A stretch of 64,000 bases of DNA from Chelativorans xinjiangensis. Its GTDB lineage: Bacteria > Pseudomonadota > Alphaproteobacteria > Rhizobiales > Rhizobiaceae. The position numbers and the translations under genes are program-made. Location of the stretch: the NCBI RefSeq assembly GCF_009812055.1, contig NZ_WQNH01000006.1, forward strand, positions 1-64,000, written 5' to 3'. Positions 51,665-60,629 of this stretch are shown here, in pieces. The notes under the pieces were generated by a model. It was given only the letters and a program-made list of their open reading frames with translations. It did not search any database and had not been told where the DNA came from. Every line of letters starts with the position of its first letter. Within the stretch, counting starts at the first letter, position 1.

Positions 51665-52405
51665 TCAGATCGATTTCATCCAGTCATCCTCACGGGGAAA
51701 CTGCGTGATCATGACTTCGAGCCCGCCCTCGCCGGCCAAGAGGATCGGCGCCTCATCCGAGGAGCGCACGAAGACGAGCGAGTAAGGCTCGTGGGATTTG
51801 CCCTCGAGCAGCAGACTGCCGTTGAGCACAATGAGATACTGTCCCCCGGCTTCACTCGGATCAGACGACTGGGCGGCCATGTTGGGGCCGAGGCGGATGA
51901 TCTTCACGTTCATGCCGTCATCGCCCGGCTGTTCTTCGATAACGGTATCGACGGAAACGCTGTCCCGGTTGCGCAGCACGGGATCGATGGAGAGCGCGAC
52001 CGCCTCGGACACGCGATGCCGCCTCTTCGTCGGCTTCAGCTTTTCCCGAACGTTCGGCGTGCTGAGATACACCAGCCCCGCATCTGTCTTGCTGCGAAGC
52101 GTCAGGTACGAGAGCCCCTGAGCGCTGGCGATCAGCGGGCCGTAGCCCGTGTGATGGTCGGCGTAGTGCACAGTGACGAGCTGGACTTGGTTGCGGCCGA
52201 TGGTTCCGCTGCCGGCGATGAAGACCTGGAACTGATCGACGATATGGAAATGGGAATCGAGCTTCTGGTGGGCGTTGAGGTCCAGGCGGAACGCCTGCGG
52301 ATCGGGAGTAGCGATATCCGAGTTCTTGCCGAAGAGATTGATCTTCCAGGATTGCCCGCGGCGGAACCGGCCGGGTTCCTTCTCCGTGTAAGAAGCGGCC
52401 TGCAT
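51665..52405 (-). CDS. Double-cupin-like protein of unknown function
   Basis: A 246-residue protein. One half contains DLNAHQKLDSHFHIVDQFQVFIAGSGTIG, a cupin-type strand with two His and a Gln in place of the usual Glu. The second half has GGQYLIVLNGSLLLEGKSHEPYSLVFVRSSDEAPILLAGEGGLEVMITQFP, a cupin-like block with few metal ligands. No signal peptide. It lies in the operon rubredoxin-reductase-cupin-SBP-esterases, so a redox or oxygenase-linked role is conceivable but unproven. The start at 52405 follows AAGGAGG. Confidence 0.7.
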   Translation of the reverse strand: MQAASYTEKEPGRFRRGQSWKINLFGKNSDIATPDPQAFRLDLNAHQKLDSHFHIVDQFQVFIAGSGTIGRNQVQLVTVHYADHHTGYGPLIASAQGLSYLTLRSKTDAGLVYLSTPNVREKLKPTKRRHRVSEAVALSIDPVLRNRDSVSVDTVIEEQPGDDGMNVKIIRLGPNMAAQSSDPSEAGGQYLIVLNGSLLLEGKSHEPYSLVFVRSSDEAPILLAGEGGLEVMITQFPREDDWMKSI

Positions 52406-52440
52406 TGAATTCCTCCTTGTCGCATTGCCCGCCCATTACT

Positions 52441-53652
52441 TCAGTGGTGATGGGACGGCGGAAATTCCCAATCCAGCTCGGCGGTGAGACGGTCGCTGTC
52501 CGTGCCGATCAGCTGGTAGAGCTGCATGAATTGCCGCGGTGCGTTGATGGTCTGGACGGCAACGAGCCGGTCGTCCTGAAAGCCAAGCACGGAGAACGCA
52601 CCGCTCTCGGGCGCCTTGAGGACGAACTCCTTCGTCGCGCCGTGGACGTCTCCGGCCATTTGCAGGTTCATTGCGCCTTGGTGGGTCCAGTAGCGGGGGA
52701 TCCCCAATGCCGGCACCGGCCGGCCCGCGATCGCCGCGGCAACCCGTTTCGCCTGATCCTGCCCGGGATTCACGGCTTCGCACCGAATATGACGCCCTTT
52801 GTCGGGGTCGAACCATGCGGCACAATCACCAATTGCATAGACAGCGGGATCGACCGTGCGGCCTTGCTCCGAAGTGAGAATGCCGTCGTCGACCTGCAAG
52901 CCGGCCGCCCGCGCGAGCCCGTCATTGGGTGCGATGCCGACGGCCACCACCGTCAGATCCACGTTCAGCGCCTCGCCGCCCTCGAGAAAGACGACGTCGC
53001 CCTTCCCGCCAGCTTGCCGCTCGATCGACGCCAGCGTCGTGCCAAGCTTCAGGTCGAGCCCGTTGGCGCAGTGCCGGTCCGCCAAGTAGTTCGAGATCGA
53101 CCGGCTGACGGAGCGCTGCATGATACGTTCGCCCGCCTCCAACAGGGTAGTGCTGACACCCTTGGCGAGCGCGACAGCTGCCACTTCCAAGCCGATCAGA
53201 CCGCCACCGACGACCGCCATCGAGCGGGCGGAACCAAGCCGCGCCTTGAGCGCCCGCAGATCATCGAAGTTGCGGAGATAAAGCGCGCGCCGCTCGGGGT
53301 CGGCCGCTTCCGGAAGCCTCCGCGGCGAGGCGCCGCAAGCAAGGATCAGCGTCTCGTAGTCATGGCACTGCCCATTGGCGTCGACGACGCAGCGATCCTG
53401 CAGGTGAAGCTGCGAGGCCGTCGCGCCGCAAAGGAGCACAAGCCCATTCTTCTCATAGAAGCCTTCGGGCCGCAGCGGCTGCGGAGAGAACACCTCTTCC
53501 CGGAGGGCCTCCTTCGAAAGCTGCGGCCGGTGGTAGGGAAGCGCCGGCTCCTGTGCGATGATTTTGATCGCGCCTGCATAACCCTCAGTGCGGAGGGCAG
53601 AAGCCGCCGCAACACCGGCATGGGAGCCTCCGACGATCAAGACACTCGACAT
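52441..53652 (-). CDS. FAD-dependent rubredoxin/ferredoxin reductase
   Basis: A 403-residue pyridine-nucleotide-disulfide-type reductase lacking a redox disulfide. FAD motif VLIVGGSHAGVAAASALR near the N-terminus, ILACGASPRRLP, NAD motif SMAVVGGGLIGLEVAAVALAKG and the second FAD contact VYAIGDCAAWFD. It resembles reductases of multicomponent oxygenases and rubredoxin reductase. The gene starts 14 bp after a rubredoxin gene, so it probably passes NADH electrons to that rubredoxin. The start is ATG 53652, with an in-frame ATG three codons earlier. Confidence 0.9.
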   Translation of the reverse strand: MSSVLIVGGSHAGVAAASALRTEGYAGAIKIIAQEPALPYHRPQLSKEALREEVFSPQPLRPEGFYEKNGLVLLCGATASQLHLQDRCVVDANGQCHDYETLILACGASPRRLPEAADPERRALYLRNFDDLRALKARLGSARSMAVVGGGLIGLEVAAVALAKGVSTTLLEAGERIMQRSVSRSISNYLADRHCANGLDLKLGTTLASIERQAGGKGDVVFLEGGEALNVDLTVVAVGIAPNDGLARAAGLQVDDGILTSEQGRTVDPAVYAIGDCAAWFDPDKGRHIRCEAVNPGQDQAKRVAAAIAGRPVPALGIPRYWTHQGAMNLQMAGDVHGATKEFVLKAPESGAFSVLGFQDDRLVAVQTINAPRQFMQLYQLIGTDSDRLTAELDWEFPPSHHH

Positions 53653-53666
53653 GGATTTCACCTGGC

Positions 53667-53870
53667 TCAGCCGACCACCACCATGTCGAACTCGCTCTTA
53701 CGTGCCCCGCATTCCGGACAGAACCAGTCGTCAGGCACATTCTCCCACCGCGTCCCGGGCGGTATGCCACCGTCGGGATCGCCTTTGGCCTCGTCATACC
53801 GAAAGCCGCAGAGCACGCATTCCCATGTTTTGGAGGCGCCGTCCTGCACGACATCTGCTGACGCACTCAT
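53667..53870 (-). CDS. Rubredoxin
   Basis: A 67-residue protein with both rubredoxin iron knuckles: CVLCG (Cys18, Cys21) and CPECG (Cys51, Cys54), and the conserved core [30 protein letters not shown]. It binds one iron and carries single electrons from the adjacent reductase to an oxygenase or peroxidase. No alkane hydroxylase or P450 gene is visible in the window, so the electron acceptor is unknown. A second in-frame ATG two codons upstream (53876) is possible. Confidence 0.95.
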   Translation of the reverse strand: MSASADVVQDGASKTWECVLCGFRYDEAKGDPDGGIPPGTRWENVPDDWFCPECGARKSEFDMVVVG

Positions 53871-53958
53871 CACCAATCCTTGTCCTGGTTGCCTTAATTC
53901 GGTTCGAGGCTAATTCAGTGGCTCCCATATCGCCAGACGCTGGTTTAGACTATCAGTC

Positions 53959-53978
53959 ATGCCAAATCGGCATATGCC
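53959..53978. promoter_or_regulatory. Nested palindromes between rubredoxin and LysR genes
   Basis: ATGCC-N5-GGCAT (53959-53973), a 15-bp dyad of the LysR type, overlaps the perfect palindrome GGCATATGCC (53969-53978), 14 bp before the LysR start. A probable autoregulatory and divergent-promoter site; binding is inferred. Confidence 0.5.
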
Positions 53979-53991
53979 AGAAGGGGGTGAG

Positions 53992-54894
53992 ATGGATATC
54001 CGCCAGCTGAACTATTTCGTGAGGGTTGCGGAGCTCGGAAGCTTCAGCCGCGCTTCGGCCTTCCTGCACGTCGCCCAGCCTGCGCTGAGCCGCCAGATCC
54101 GTAACCTAGAACTGGAGCTGAAGGAATCGCTTCTCATCCGCAACGGAAGAGGCGTGGAGCCGACGGAGGCCGGCGAGCGGCTCCTCACCAACGCGCGCGG
54201 CATCCTGCGGCTGATGGAGCGAACCTACGAAGACGTCGAGAACGCGCGAACCGGCAAATCCGGAAAAGTGGCGATCGGGATGCCCGCCACGATTTCGATG
54301 GCAATTGCCACCGCACTGATCCGGCGGCTGCGCGAGGAACTATCGGACGCCCGCGTCACCCTGGTTCACGGGCGATCGCGCCAGCTGCAGGAATGGGTCC
54401 TGTCCGGCAGTCTCGACGGGGCGATCATGTTCGACGCGCCCTCTTCCCCCATGCTCGAGATCGACGAACTCATTCGGGAACAACTGTATCTGGTCGGCCC
54501 GGAGTCGGCGTTTGACGATTTAGGGCCCATCTCGCTGGAAGAACTCCCCTCGCTTCCCATGATCATCGCGGTCCGCCCGAACAGCGTGCGGGTTCTGGTG
54601 GATTCGGAACTGGCAAGGCTCGGTCAGAAGCTGAACATCGTTTTCGAGCTGGAGCCGCTGGACGCGATGCTGGATCTCGTTCAGGACGGCTACGGCTTCA
54701 CGGTGGCTTCGCGACGGACGTTGAAGACGAAAGGACGCGGCGAGGGGCTGACCATGCGGAAGATCGTCGGTCCTGAACTGGCACTGCCCGTTCAGATTGT
54801 ACTGCCTACGCGAAGGCACAACAATCGCCTCCAGGAAGCTGCGTTCCGGATTCTAAAGGAGCTGAGCCTGCAACTCCTCAAGAGCGAGGGTTAG
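53992..54894 (+). CDS. LysR-type transcriptional regulator
   Basis: A 300-residue LysR protein with HTH MDIRQLNYFVRVAELGSFSRASAFLHVAQPALSRQIRNLELELKESLLIRNGRGVEPTEAGERLL and an effector domain starting KVAIGMPATISMAIATALIRRLREEL. The start at 53992 follows AAGGGGGTGAG. It is divergent from the rubredoxin-esterase operon, its likely target, and convergent with the ThDP gene, with only 8 bp between stops. It belongs to the same subgroup as the LysR at 27193-28167. Confidence 0.9.
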   Translation: MDIRQLNYFVRVAELGSFSRASAFLHVAQPALSRQIRNLELELKESLLIRNGRGVEPTEAGERLLTNARGILRLMERTYEDVENARTGKSGKVAIGMPATISMAIATALIRRLREELSDARVTLVHGRSRQLQEWVLSGSLDGAIMFDAPSSPMLEIDELIREQLYLVGPESAFDDLGPISLEELPSLPMIIAVRPNSVRVLVDSELARLGQKLNIVFELEPLDAMLDLVQDGYGFTVASRRTLKTKGRGEGLTMRKIVGPELALPVQIVLPTRRHNNRLQEAAFRILKELSLQLLKSEG

Positions 54895-54902
54895 GTGTGC
54901 AC

Positions 54903-56585
54903 TCAGTTCGCCGACAGCTTGGTTCGCACTTCCTCGATACGCCGCTGCATCGCGGGAGAGAGAACCTGGTCGGAGATCGGAATATTGACCACCATCGCGC
55001 GATCGCCTTTCGCAAAGGCGTCGATGATTTTCGGCAGATCACCCAAGTCGGTGAGCGTATGGCCTTCGAGGCCGAAGCCACGGGCGATCTGTGCCAGGTC
55101 AGGTCGGCCGAAAACCGCACCCTCTTCGGTCAACCCATGGGCCCGAAGCTTGTGAATTTCAGAGCCGTAGGCCCCGTCGTTGAGGACGACGACGAGGATC
55201 TTCATGCGGCTTCGCCTGATGGTGTCGAGCTCTTGGGAATGCATCAGGAAGCTGCCGTCGCCGTCAAGCAGGACCACCGGCGTATCCGGCCGCGCCGCCG
55301 CCACTCCCATGGCGAACGAGGTACCGTTCCCGATCGCACCAAACTCCCGAATGGTGAGGAAGGCGTCCTGAGGGCGCCCCGGCATCTGCGTGGTGAAATA
55401 GGAGACATGCCCGGAAGTATTGACCAGTTGCCAATGCCTGGGCAGCGCCGCCTGCAAGGCCTCGACGGCGGAACGCGGATCGTGGGCACCGTCCGGCGAG
55501 GGTTGCGGCTCATAATCGCTGAACGGCGCCGCGCGGAACCTCTTCGCAAGCGCATCGCTCCGCCACTCGGCGAGACGTTCAGGCAGTGCGGCATTCAGCG
55601 CGTCGAGTGTCATGGTTGCATCAGCCCGCATGAAATAGTCGGCGCAAACCCTGCCCTCGCTCACAGTACGAGCTTCGGTGTTTATCTGAAGCACCTTGGC
55701 CTTTGGCCATAGCCTGCCGGCCATCGATGTGTGGAACGCAAGCGATGTGCCGACTGCCACGATAAGATCGGCTTCCGCGTAGACCTGCTTGGCCGCCGGT
55801 GCCGCGAGGCCTCCCGCTATACCGGCCGAGAAGGGATCCTCGTGAAAGAGCCCTCGCGCCGGCAGCGTGGTTGCCAGGATCCCGTCGACACGGACCGCCA
55901 AGGCACGTGCCGACTGCGCGGCGGCAGGCGCGGCCGCGCCGAGGCCGGCCAGCACGATGACGCGCCGCGCTTCCCCGATCATGCTCGCTGCTACGGCAAG
56001 ATCGTCGGGGTGGGGCGGCACGGGCTTCGGCGGCGTCCGCACCTTGTAGGACGGCGCGGGCAGGTCGTCGCCTGTCCAGCGGTCCTCCTGCAGGTCCATC
56101 GGCACGCCGAGCACCACCGGGCGCCGCTCCTCCTGCGCCTGCAGGAAGGCGTCGCGCGCCTCCATCGCCATCCGCTCGATTGTGTGCAGTGGCCGGTAGG
56201 CTGCGCCCGCTGCCTTTACGAACGGCGCCTGGTCGATGCCTTGGTTGTACCAGCCGGACCGCAGCGGTGCTTCCCCGACAAAAACCACGAGCGGCAAGCG
56301 CGCATAGACGGCGGCAGGCAGTGCCGTCATCGTCTGCGTGAGACCGGGACCGCAGGTAACGGTTGCCACCCCTACCCGTCCCGATTTGCGGGCATAGGCC
56401 ATGGAGGCTGCAACGGCGCAATGTTCGTGCCGGACATAAACCATGCGGCAGCCGGCTTCTGCGAGTCGCGCCGCCCATTTCATGTTCGCATCTCCGAGAA
56501 GGCCGAAACAGACATCGATCCTCTCGTTGATGAACGCGCGGGCCAGCATGTCGTAAACACGAGGCTGCTGAGAGTTGTCCAGCAT
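54903..56585 (-). CDS. Thiamine-diphosphate-dependent enzyme
   Basis: A 560-residue ThDP enzyme. The catalytic Glu is in VRHEHCAVAASMAYARKSG near residue 50, followed by TCGPGLTQTMTAL. The cofactor-binding motif is GDGSFLMHSQELDTIRRSRMKILVVVLND. The C-terminal region has the acetolactate-synthase-like GAYGSEIHKLRAHG. The start at 56585 follows GAGGGAGC. It is the last gene of the CapA-SDR-tctC-tctAB-ThDP operon. Only distantly similar to the ThDP enzyme at 23930-25705, so the two probably act on different 2-oxo acids. Confidence 0.88.
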   Translation of the reverse strand: MLDNSQQPRVYDMLARAFINERIDVCFGLLGDANMKWAARLAEAGCRMVYVRHEHCAVAASMAYARKSGRVGVATVTCGPGLTQTMTALPAAVYARLPLVVFVGEAPLRSGWYNQGIDQAPFVKAAGAAYRPLHTIERMAMEARDAFLQAQEERRPVVLGVPMDLQEDRWTGDDLPAPSYKVRTPPKPVPPHPDDLAVAASMIGEARRVIVLAGLGAAAPAAAQSARALAVRVDGILATTLPARGLFHEDPFSAGIAGGLAAPAAKQVYAEADLIVAVGTSLAFHTSMAGRLWPKAKVLQINTEARTVSEGRVCADYFMRADATMTLDALNAALPERLAEWRSDALAKRFRAAPFSDYEPQPSPDGAHDPRSAVEALQAALPRHWQLVNTSGHVSYFTTQMPGRPQDAFLTIREFGAIGNGTSFAMGVAAARPDTPVVLLDGDGSFLMHSQELDTIRRSRMKILVVVLNDGAYGSEIHKLRAHGLTEEGAVFGRPDLAQIARGFGLEGHTLTDLGDLPKIIDAFAKGDRAMVVNIPISDQVLSPAMQRRIEEVRTKLSAN

Positions 56586-56611
56586 GTCAGCGCTCCCTCT
56601 AATGGACGTTG

Positions 56612-58627
56612 TCACACCCCTGGAATCACTCTGGCTTGCGGCAGCAAATCGCGCAGAAGGGTGTGGGGCCACGGGATGTGCAGGATCCGGTCGAATACGA
56701 AATACACGAACAGTGTGAGGCACAGGGCATTGGCGATCACCAACGGCCATCGCTCCTTGCCTTCAAGCCGCATATAGGTGGCAACGAACAAGGGAATGGT
56801 CACAAATATCCCCGCGGTCGCCATCGAGACGAGGAAAGACAGCAGCCAGCCGAAGAAGACGCCAGCGCGCAGCAGGATCGTCGTACCCGATAAATGACCG
56901 CTCTGCGCCACCAGTTCGTAGTACATCTTGGCGCTGCCCGCCCCCACCGGGCGATAGAAGATGTGCCCGGCCAGGCTGAGCGCTCCCAAGGACAACGCGA
57001 TGCCGCCGGTGATCCTTGGAACGAGCCCCGCCTGGAAATCCCAGGGCGACGCAAGAATTAGCAGGATCGCTACCGCCCCGAGCACCAATACGGAGTAAAG
57101 CTGCGACCATTCCCAATTCGGCTTGCCGAGCCCGGCTTTTATGGCCCGTATGCCCCCATGTGCACGATAGTCCTGCCAGAAGGCTCGGGCGAAAGCGAAG
57201 AACGCAAGCGCAAAGAGCGCGATCACGAGCGGACGCATCATCCAGTCCATGCCGTAGCGGTCGATGGAAATGAAAAGATAACGCTCGAACATATCGCCGA
57301 GAACGAACCCCAGAAGAAGCGGCGGACGCGCCCATTGCAACTGCTTCATGGTCCAGCCGATTACGCCGAAGATGAGCATGGTGTAGACGTCGCCCCAGCT
57401 GCGCGACCCCTCGAAGGCTCCGATGAAGATGATCGACAGGACGGTGGGCAGGATGAGCGTGTACCGCAGGGTCGCCAGCTTGGCGAACTGGCCGCTGAAC
57501 GCATAGCACAGGCCGGCGCCGAGAATGTTGGCGATCGCCACGCTCCAGATCATGCCATAGGTGAAACTGAGGTTCGGCCCGAGCATATCTGGTCCCGGTT
57601 GCAGACCGTGGACGAGAAATGCCGAAAGCAGGAGTGCCATTGTCGCCGTGCCCGGCACGCCGAACGCGATGGTGGGAATCAGCGCGCCTCCTTCCTTGGC
57701 ATTGTTCGCGCTCTCGGAAGCGATGACGCCGCGAATATCTCCCTTGCCGAAAGTTTCGGCCGCGCCGCGGCAGGTCGCGCGCGCATGCGCATAGGCGATC
57801 CAGTCGATAATCGCCCCGCCGATACCGGGAATGGCCGCCAGCACGCCGCCGATTGAGCCACAGCGGATCACGAGCCACCAATTCCGCACAGTGTCGGCAA
57901 ACCCGAGGACCATTCCCCGGCGCACGTTGTACTTGGTCTTGGTTGAGATCGATTCCCGCGTGATCGCCAGGTCGCACAACTCGGGCACCGCAAATAGACC
58001 CAGCACCACGGGCAGCAGTGGCAGCCCTTCAAAGAGGTAAAGCGTGTCGAATGTCCACCGCATCGTCCCGGTCTTCGGATCGGCGCCGAACATCGACAGC
58101 ATCAGCCCGATACAGGCGGCGACAAGCCCACGGAGTGGGCTCTTGCCGGCCATCACCGCCACCATGGAGAGCCCGAAAACCGTGAAAGCCAGTAGCTCGG
58201 GCGACTGAACGAAGCGCATCATCGGCCGGAACACCGGAATGGAGACGGCCAGCATGAGGGCGCCGAACAGCCCGCCGAAGAGCGAGGCGCTGTAGGCCGC
58301 CGACAGCGCCCTGCCCGCCTCCCCTCTTCGTGCCAGCGGCAGGCCATCGAGCACTGTGGCGGCCGATCCCGCACCGCCGGGCACACCGAAGAGGATTGCG
58401 GGTATCGGGTCACCGGTCGCAGTCACCGCCCCAAGCCCGAGCAGAAAGGCGAAGGCCGTGTAGGGATCCATGGAGAAGGTGAACGGCAGGAGAAGCGCCG
58501 TGCCGGCTAGCCCCCCTATTCCCGGCAGAATTCCGATCACCAGCCCCAGGACGACACCAGCCGCGAGAACCCCCAGCCGAAAGGGGTCCGCGATCATTGT
58601 CAGAGCGGTTAGCGCGGCCTCCAGCAT
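56612..58627 (-). CDS. Fused TTT permease TctA-TctB
   Basis: A 671-residue protein. Residues 1 to about 500 are TctA-like (GLVIGILPGIGGLAGTALLLPFTFSMDP; GVLAAIPGIGGAIIDWIAYAHA; ESANNAKEGGALIPTIAFGVPGTA). After a cytoplasmic link (DYRAHGGIRAIKAGLGKPNWEWSQ) come about four TctB-like segments (LYSVLVLGAVAILLILASPWDFQAGLVPRITGGIALSLGALSLAG and a final pair around GIFVTIPLFVATYM). The two subunits are separate in the other two TTT systems here. The start at 58627 is chosen by homology. The binding-protein gene is 82 bp upstream. Confidence 0.9.
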   Translation of the reverse strand: MLEAALTALTMIADPFRLGVLAAGVVLGLVIGILPGIGGLAGTALLLPFTFSMDPYTAFAFLLGLGAVTATGDPIPAILFGVPGGAGSAATVLDGLPLARRGEAGRALSAAYSASLFGGLFGALMLAVSIPVFRPMMRFVQSPELLAFTVFGLSMVAVMAGKSPLRGLVAACIGLMLSMFGADPKTGTMRWTFDTLYLFEGLPLLPVVLGLFAVPELCDLAITRESISTKTKYNVRRGMVLGFADTVRNWWLVIRCGSIGGVLAAIPGIGGAIIDWIAYAHARATCRGAAETFGKGDIRGVIASESANNAKEGGALIPTIAFGVPGTATMALLLSAFLVHGLQPGPDMLGPNLSFTYGMIWSVAIANILGAGLCYAFSGQFAKLATLRYTLILPTVLSIIFIGAFEGSRSWGDVYTMLIFGVIGWTMKQLQWARPPLLLGFVLGDMFERYLFISIDRYGMDWMMRPLVIALFALAFFAFARAFWQDYRAHGGIRAIKAGLGKPNWEWSQLYSVLVLGAVAILLILASPWDFQAGLVPRITGGIALSLGALSLAGHIFYRPVGAGSAKMYYELVAQSGHLSGTTILLRAGVFFGWLLSFLVSMATAGIFVTIPLFVATYMRLEGKERWPLVIANALCLTLFVYFVFDRILHIPWPHTLLRDLLPQARVIPGV

Positions 58628-58709
58628 GACGAGGTATTCCCGTTTTGGGTGAGGGAAAGCGGGACGCGCAGGCAATAGGCGGCGCGCCTCGATTGCGATT
58701 TCTTGGAGA

Positions 58710-59768
58710 TCAGTCTGCTGGCGGCTTCGACAGTTCGGCGAGCTTGTCGCGCAGCTCTTGCGGCGATTCGTAAGCCTTCTTGTAGACGGCCTCCATCTCC
58801 TGATGGCTTACCGGGAACACATCGACATGCTGCGCTTCCGCAGCCTTGATGAACTCCGGATCGGCGTAGGTCGCCTCGAATGCCTTCCGCACCGCATCGA
58901 CCCGCTCCTGGGGTACCTCTGGCGGGAAGAAGAAGGGAAACCCGACAGCATTGGAGCCATATTTCAGCTCGAGAATCGCGCGCTGCTCGTCGGTCTTGGC
59001 AAAGTCCATGAGCGAGGGAACGTCGTCGGGAATACGCGGATATTTTACAGCGCCGGTCTGGTAGAGGATATTGATCTTGCCGTCTCGCAGCCAATCGGCA
59101 TGGCGGGTCGAAAGCCCCGTCCAGCCTGCGGTCGCGCGGCCCTCGAGTTCGCCATTCTCGACTGCGAGGTCGATTTCCGACGGCCCCGGATAGCCGTTGA
59201 TCACCCTGTATTTGAACCCGAGGAGGTTTCTCAGCACATAGGCGTCGTTGGTGCTTCCGGTCTGACCGATCCCGCCCACGATCAGCTCGTTCTCGAGCAG
59301 GTCCCCGACGGTTTTCACGTCCGAGGTGTGCCACGATATCGCAACATTGGGGAACATGTTCGGGCTGCTCAGCCAGATCAGCTCATCAAGCTTGAACTCC
59401 GCCTTCGAGGCATCGCCGAGCAGGATCGGTTCGAACGGGATGGACTCCCGGGTCAGCCCGACCACGGTCCCGTCCCGGTCGGCCTGATTGTACATCCAGT
59501 TCGCCTGGACGAGGCCGCCAGCCGCCGGCATGTTCTCGACGATCACATTCGGATTTCCGGGAATGTGCTTCCCGATGTGGTCGGCGATCAGACGCGCATA
59601 GGTGTCTCCACCACTTCCTACACGCGTACCAACCACGAAACGCACTGTCTTGCCTGAATAGAATTCCGCCACGGCTGACTCGTCGGCAAAGGCCGTTCCG
59701 GCGGCTATTCCAGTGACCGTCAAGGCGGCCGCCAGCACGGCCGATACGGTGAATGGTCCTCTTCTCAT
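58710..59768 (-). CDS. tctC: TTT transporter binding protein (TctC-like)
   Basis: A 352-residue periplasmic receptor with a Sec leader (TVSAVLAAALTVTGIAAGTAFA). The mature start FYSGKTVRFVVGTRVGSGGDTYARLIADHIGKHIPGNPNVIVENMPAAGG is the divergent TctC form. Ribosome site GGGAGG precedes ATG 59768 by six bases; a GTG two codons upstream is possible. It lies just before the fused permease. More distant from the other two TctC proteins, which suggests a different ligand. Confidence 0.9.
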   Translation of the reverse strand: MRRGPFTVSAVLAAALTVTGIAAGTAFADESAVAEFYSGKTVRFVVGTRVGSGGDTYARLIADHIGKHIPGNPNVIVENMPAAGGLVQANWMYNQADRDGTVVGLTRESIPFEPILLGDASKAEFKLDELIWLSSPNMFPNVAISWHTSDVKTVGDLLENELIVGGIGQTGSTNDAYVLRNLLGFKYRVINGYPGPSEIDLAVENGELEGRATAGWTGLSTRHADWLRDGKINILYQTGAVKYPRIPDDVPSLMDFAKTDEQRAILELKYGSNAVGFPFFFPPEVPQERVDAVRKAFEATYADPEFIKAAEAQHVDVFPVSHQEMEAVYKKAYESPQELRDKLAELSKPPAD

Positions 59769-59826
59769 TCTCACCTCCCAACACTTTTGGAACGCCGTTC
59801 ATGCGGGTTCCGGCCCCGGCCACGCC

Positions 59827-60600
59827 CTATCCCGCGGCAATTCCTCCGTTCACGAGATAGGTCTGGCCGGTCAGATACGCGGCGTCATCGGAACAAAGGA
59901 ACCGGATCAGCGCCGCGATTTCGGCGGGCTTGCCGAGGCGACCCACTGGAATCTTGTCGACCCCTCGCGATACCGGATCCCATTTCGGATCATTGTCGCG
60001 GTAGTACTTGTTGTGGCGCGGCGGCGTGTCGATTGCGTGGGGCGCGACCACGTTGGCCGTAATCCCATGCTGGGCGAGTTCTCCCGCTAGGCCCCGCGTC
60101 AATCCGACCACGGCCGCTTTGGTCGCTTTCACGTGAACCCCGGTGCCGTGGATATTGATGTGCGCATGCCCGCCCATGTTGATGATGCGCCCCCAGCCGC
60201 GCTCGACCATTTGCGGGACAATGAGCTTGCACATGCGGAACATGCTGTTCGCATTGATATCGAAGAGGGTGGACCAGTCCTCGTATGCCATGTCGAGGAA
60301 GGGCATCCGGGGGCTTGCGCCAACATTATTCACCAGGATGTCCACCCTGCCGAACGCATCCAGCGCTCCCGCCGCCAAGGCTTTCGTACCCTCATCGCTG
60401 GAGACATCGGCCACGACGACCGTCGCACGCACACCGGCGCCCCGGCACTCCTCGGCCACAGCTTCTGCCTCGCCTCCGGCCGTGCGGACATTGACCACAA
60501 CATCCGCGCCGTCCCGCGCCAGCGCGCGGACGATCTCCGCCCCGATCGAGCGGCTCGAACCCGTGACAAGCGCCACTTTTCCCGACAATCCGCTATCCAT
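59827..60600 (-). CDS. SDR-family protein lacking the catalytic Tyr and Ser
   Basis: A 257-residue SDR fold with a good cofactor motif (VALVTGSSRSIGAEIVRALA), NNVGASPRM and an intact C-terminus (RLGKPAEIAALIRFLCSDDAAYLTGQTYLVNGG). Where the classical Ser and Tyr-x3-Lys should be, it reads INMGGHAHINIHGTGVHVKATKAAVVG: Lys is kept, but Tyr is replaced by Val and the Ser position by Gly. It may use another chemistry (the His-rich loop is suggestive) or act on a different substrate class. The start at 60600 follows GAGAGGAAG. It lies 29 bp after the CapA-like gene. Confidence 0.85.
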   Translation of the reverse strand: MDSGLSGKVALVTGSSRSIGAEIVRALARDGADVVVNVRTAGGEAEAVAEECRGAGVRATVVVADVSSDEGTKALAAGALDAFGRVDILVNNVGASPRMPFLDMAYEDWSTLFDINANSMFRMCKLIVPQMVERGWGRIINMGGHAHINIHGTGVHVKATKAAVVGLTRGLAGELAQHGITANVVAPHAIDTPPRHNKYYRDNDPKWDPVSRGVDKIPVGRLGKPAEIAALIRFLCSDDAAYLTGQTYLVNGGIAAG

Positions 60601-60629
60601 GCTTCCTCTCAAGCTTCCGGCGGGCATCA

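Noticed and set aside
52405-53913. A 502-codon plus-strand frame opposite the reductase and rubredoxin genes
   Set aside because: Crosses two real genes on the other strand and shows no domain; high GC makes long antisense frames common here.
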